DNA from: Acidobacteriaceae bacterium
GTDB taxonomy: Bacteria > Acidobacteriota > Terriglobia > Terriglobales > Acidobacteriaceae
Length of the DNA stretch: 7,563 nucleotides
NCBI GenBank assembly: GCA_025462805.1
Contig: JAOAPJ010000117.1
Coordinates: 1-7,563 of the forward strand
Direction of reading: 5' to 3'
The notes beneath the pieces were generated by a model. That model had not been told where the DNA came from, did not search any database, and was given only the letters and a program-made list of their open reading frames with translations. Within the stretch, counting starts at the first letter, position 1; the number at the start of each line of letters is the position of its first letter. Made by a program: the position numbers and the translations under genes. Positions 6,818-7,563 of this stretch are shown here, one piece after another.

Positions 6818-7529
6818 CGTAGATCGTCAGCAGATGTTTCGGATCTGCCGGGTCAGGCTCCAGTTTCTGACGCAGCTTCAGGATCTGGTTATCCACCGTC
6901 CGGGTGTTTGGGAAGGCATTATAGCCCCAAACCTCATTGAGCAAGACTTCGCGCGTGAGTACGCGCTCAGCGTTCTCGGTGAAGTACTTCAGTAGCTTGA
7001 ACTCATGCGCCGTCAGAATGACTGCATTCCCACCCCGCCATGCGGTCATCTTCTTAAAGTCGATCTCGCAGTCGGCGAAACGGTAGATCGCCTGTGCTTT
7101 CGGCTTGTTCTGTCTGCGGATCGCGGCTTGAACTCGCGCCGTAAGCTCCCGTGGGCTGAAGGGCTTCGTAACATAGTCATCGGCGCCCAGTTCGAGCAAG
7201 AGCACCTTGTCTGCAACTTCGGTGATCGCACTGAGAACGATGACCGGAGTCTCGCTGGAGAGCTTCTTGAAGGTCTGACATAGTTCCCGTCCGGATATCA
7301 GGGGAAGGATCAGATCGAGGACAACCGCGAGTGGCCGTTCACTGCGGAATAACTCCAGGCCGGCCTGCCCATCGCCAGCGACCACAGCCGCGTATTGCTC
7401 TTCGACGAAGATTCTGCGCAATACCTTCTGCATGCGCGGGTCATCTTCTACGATAAGGATGGTACCGCGGTTCGCGACGGGCACAGGATCGTTCGCGGCT
7501 TCTATTTCCGATCTCATATCGTTGACCAT
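6792..7529 (-). CDS. OmpR/PhoB-family response regulator
   Basis: This is a 245-residue transcription factor. The receiver domain (about 23-137) has the acidic pair D29/D30, phosphoacceptor D72 in VVLDLILP, switch S100, Y119 and invariant K122 in the KPFS motif. The C-terminal winged helix (about 148-245) contains TAHEFKLLKYF, the recognition-helix region NTRTVDNQILKLRQKL and the wing GAGYKFVP, all classic OmpR/PhoB features. About 22 extra residues precede the receiver, still in frame with the ATG at 7529. That ATG has a good Shine-Dalgarno, so the extension is probably translated. It is the first gene of the apparent operon and the cognate partner of the kinase that overlaps its stop codon. 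Members of this family dimerise on tandem DNA half-sites about 10-11 bp apart. The target genes are unknown; its own operon promoter would lie beyond the right edge. Confidence 0.96.
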   Translation of the reverse strand: MVNDMRSEIEAANDPVPVANRGTILIVEDDPRMQKVLRRIFVEEQYAAVVAGDGQAGLELFRSERPLAVVLDLILPLISGRELCQTFKKLSSETPVIVLSAITEVADKVLLLELGADDYVTKPFSPRELTARVQAAIRRQNKPKAQAIYRFADCEIDFKKMTAWRGGNAVILTAHEFKLLKYFTENAERVLTREVLLNEVWGYNAFPNTRTVDNQILKLRQKLEPDPADPKHLLTIYGAGYKFVP

Positions 7530-7537
7530 AGTCAGTC

Positions 7538-7546
7538 CCTCTCCTT
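7538..7546 (-). promoter_or_regulatory. Shine-Dalgarno of the response regulator gene
   Basis: The minus strand reads AAGGAGAGG ending 8 nt before the ATG at 7529. It is the best ribosome binding site in the window, consistent with this being the first gene of the operon. Later genes have weak sites and seem to rely on coupling. The promoter is not visible, because only 17 further bases remain to the window edge. Confidence 0.75.
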
Positions 7547-7563
7547 TCTATTTTGGTTGATTG

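Overview
The window is a compact bacterial segment of moderately high GC in which all six credible genes lie on the minus strand, so transcription runs from right to left. The gene content suggests a Gram-negative soil-type bacterium, most likely an acidobacterium (Terriglobia). The pointers are an outer-membrane barrel protein with an N-terminal coiled coil, a 'methylamine utilization'-type cupredoxin, a dedicated two-component system and an HprK-like orphan kinase. The phylum is inferred from protein style, not from a marker gene.

Right part (7529 down to 2618): four tightly packed genes that look like one operon. An OmpR/PhoB-class response regulator comes first, with a good Shine-Dalgarno. 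Then come a membrane sensor histidine kinase, a 535-residue porin-like outer-membrane protein and a secreted cupredoxin. The junctions are an overlap of about 26 nt (11 nt with an alternative start), a 1-nt gap and a 1-nt TGATG overlap, all consistent with translational coupling. A reasonable model is that the kinase senses a periplasmic signal through its Cache-sized external domain. The regulator would then control envelope genes, perhaps including its own operon, and the last two products act in the outer membrane and periplasm. The ligand is unknown; copper or redox state is only a guess from the cupredoxin.

Middle (about 2617 to 2266): an intergenic region of about 350 bp, the only sizeable non-coding stretch. 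It holds a strong GC-rich hairpin without a T-tract, a short repeated motif and three TGTCA elements spaced exactly 11 bp apart. Two of these closely resemble an enterobacterial Pho box. This array lies upstream of the next gene and is the most interesting non-coding signal here.

Left part (2265 down to 76): a GDP-mannose 3,5-epimerase-like SDR enzyme with the plant GME catalytic signatures intact. After a 90-nt gap comes an HprK-like Ser kinase/P-loop protein that probably starts at a TTG codon. The pair fits the edge of a polysaccharide or peptide-modification locus continuing off the left end. Bases 1-75 after the kinase stop hold no recognisable gene or terminator.

No tRNA, rRNA, CRISPR array, intact insertion sequence or phage gene was seen. 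No plus-strand gene is supported. I did not find a clearly novel system; the candidates for follow-up are the operon as a sensing/porin/cupredoxin module and the 11-bp repeat array.
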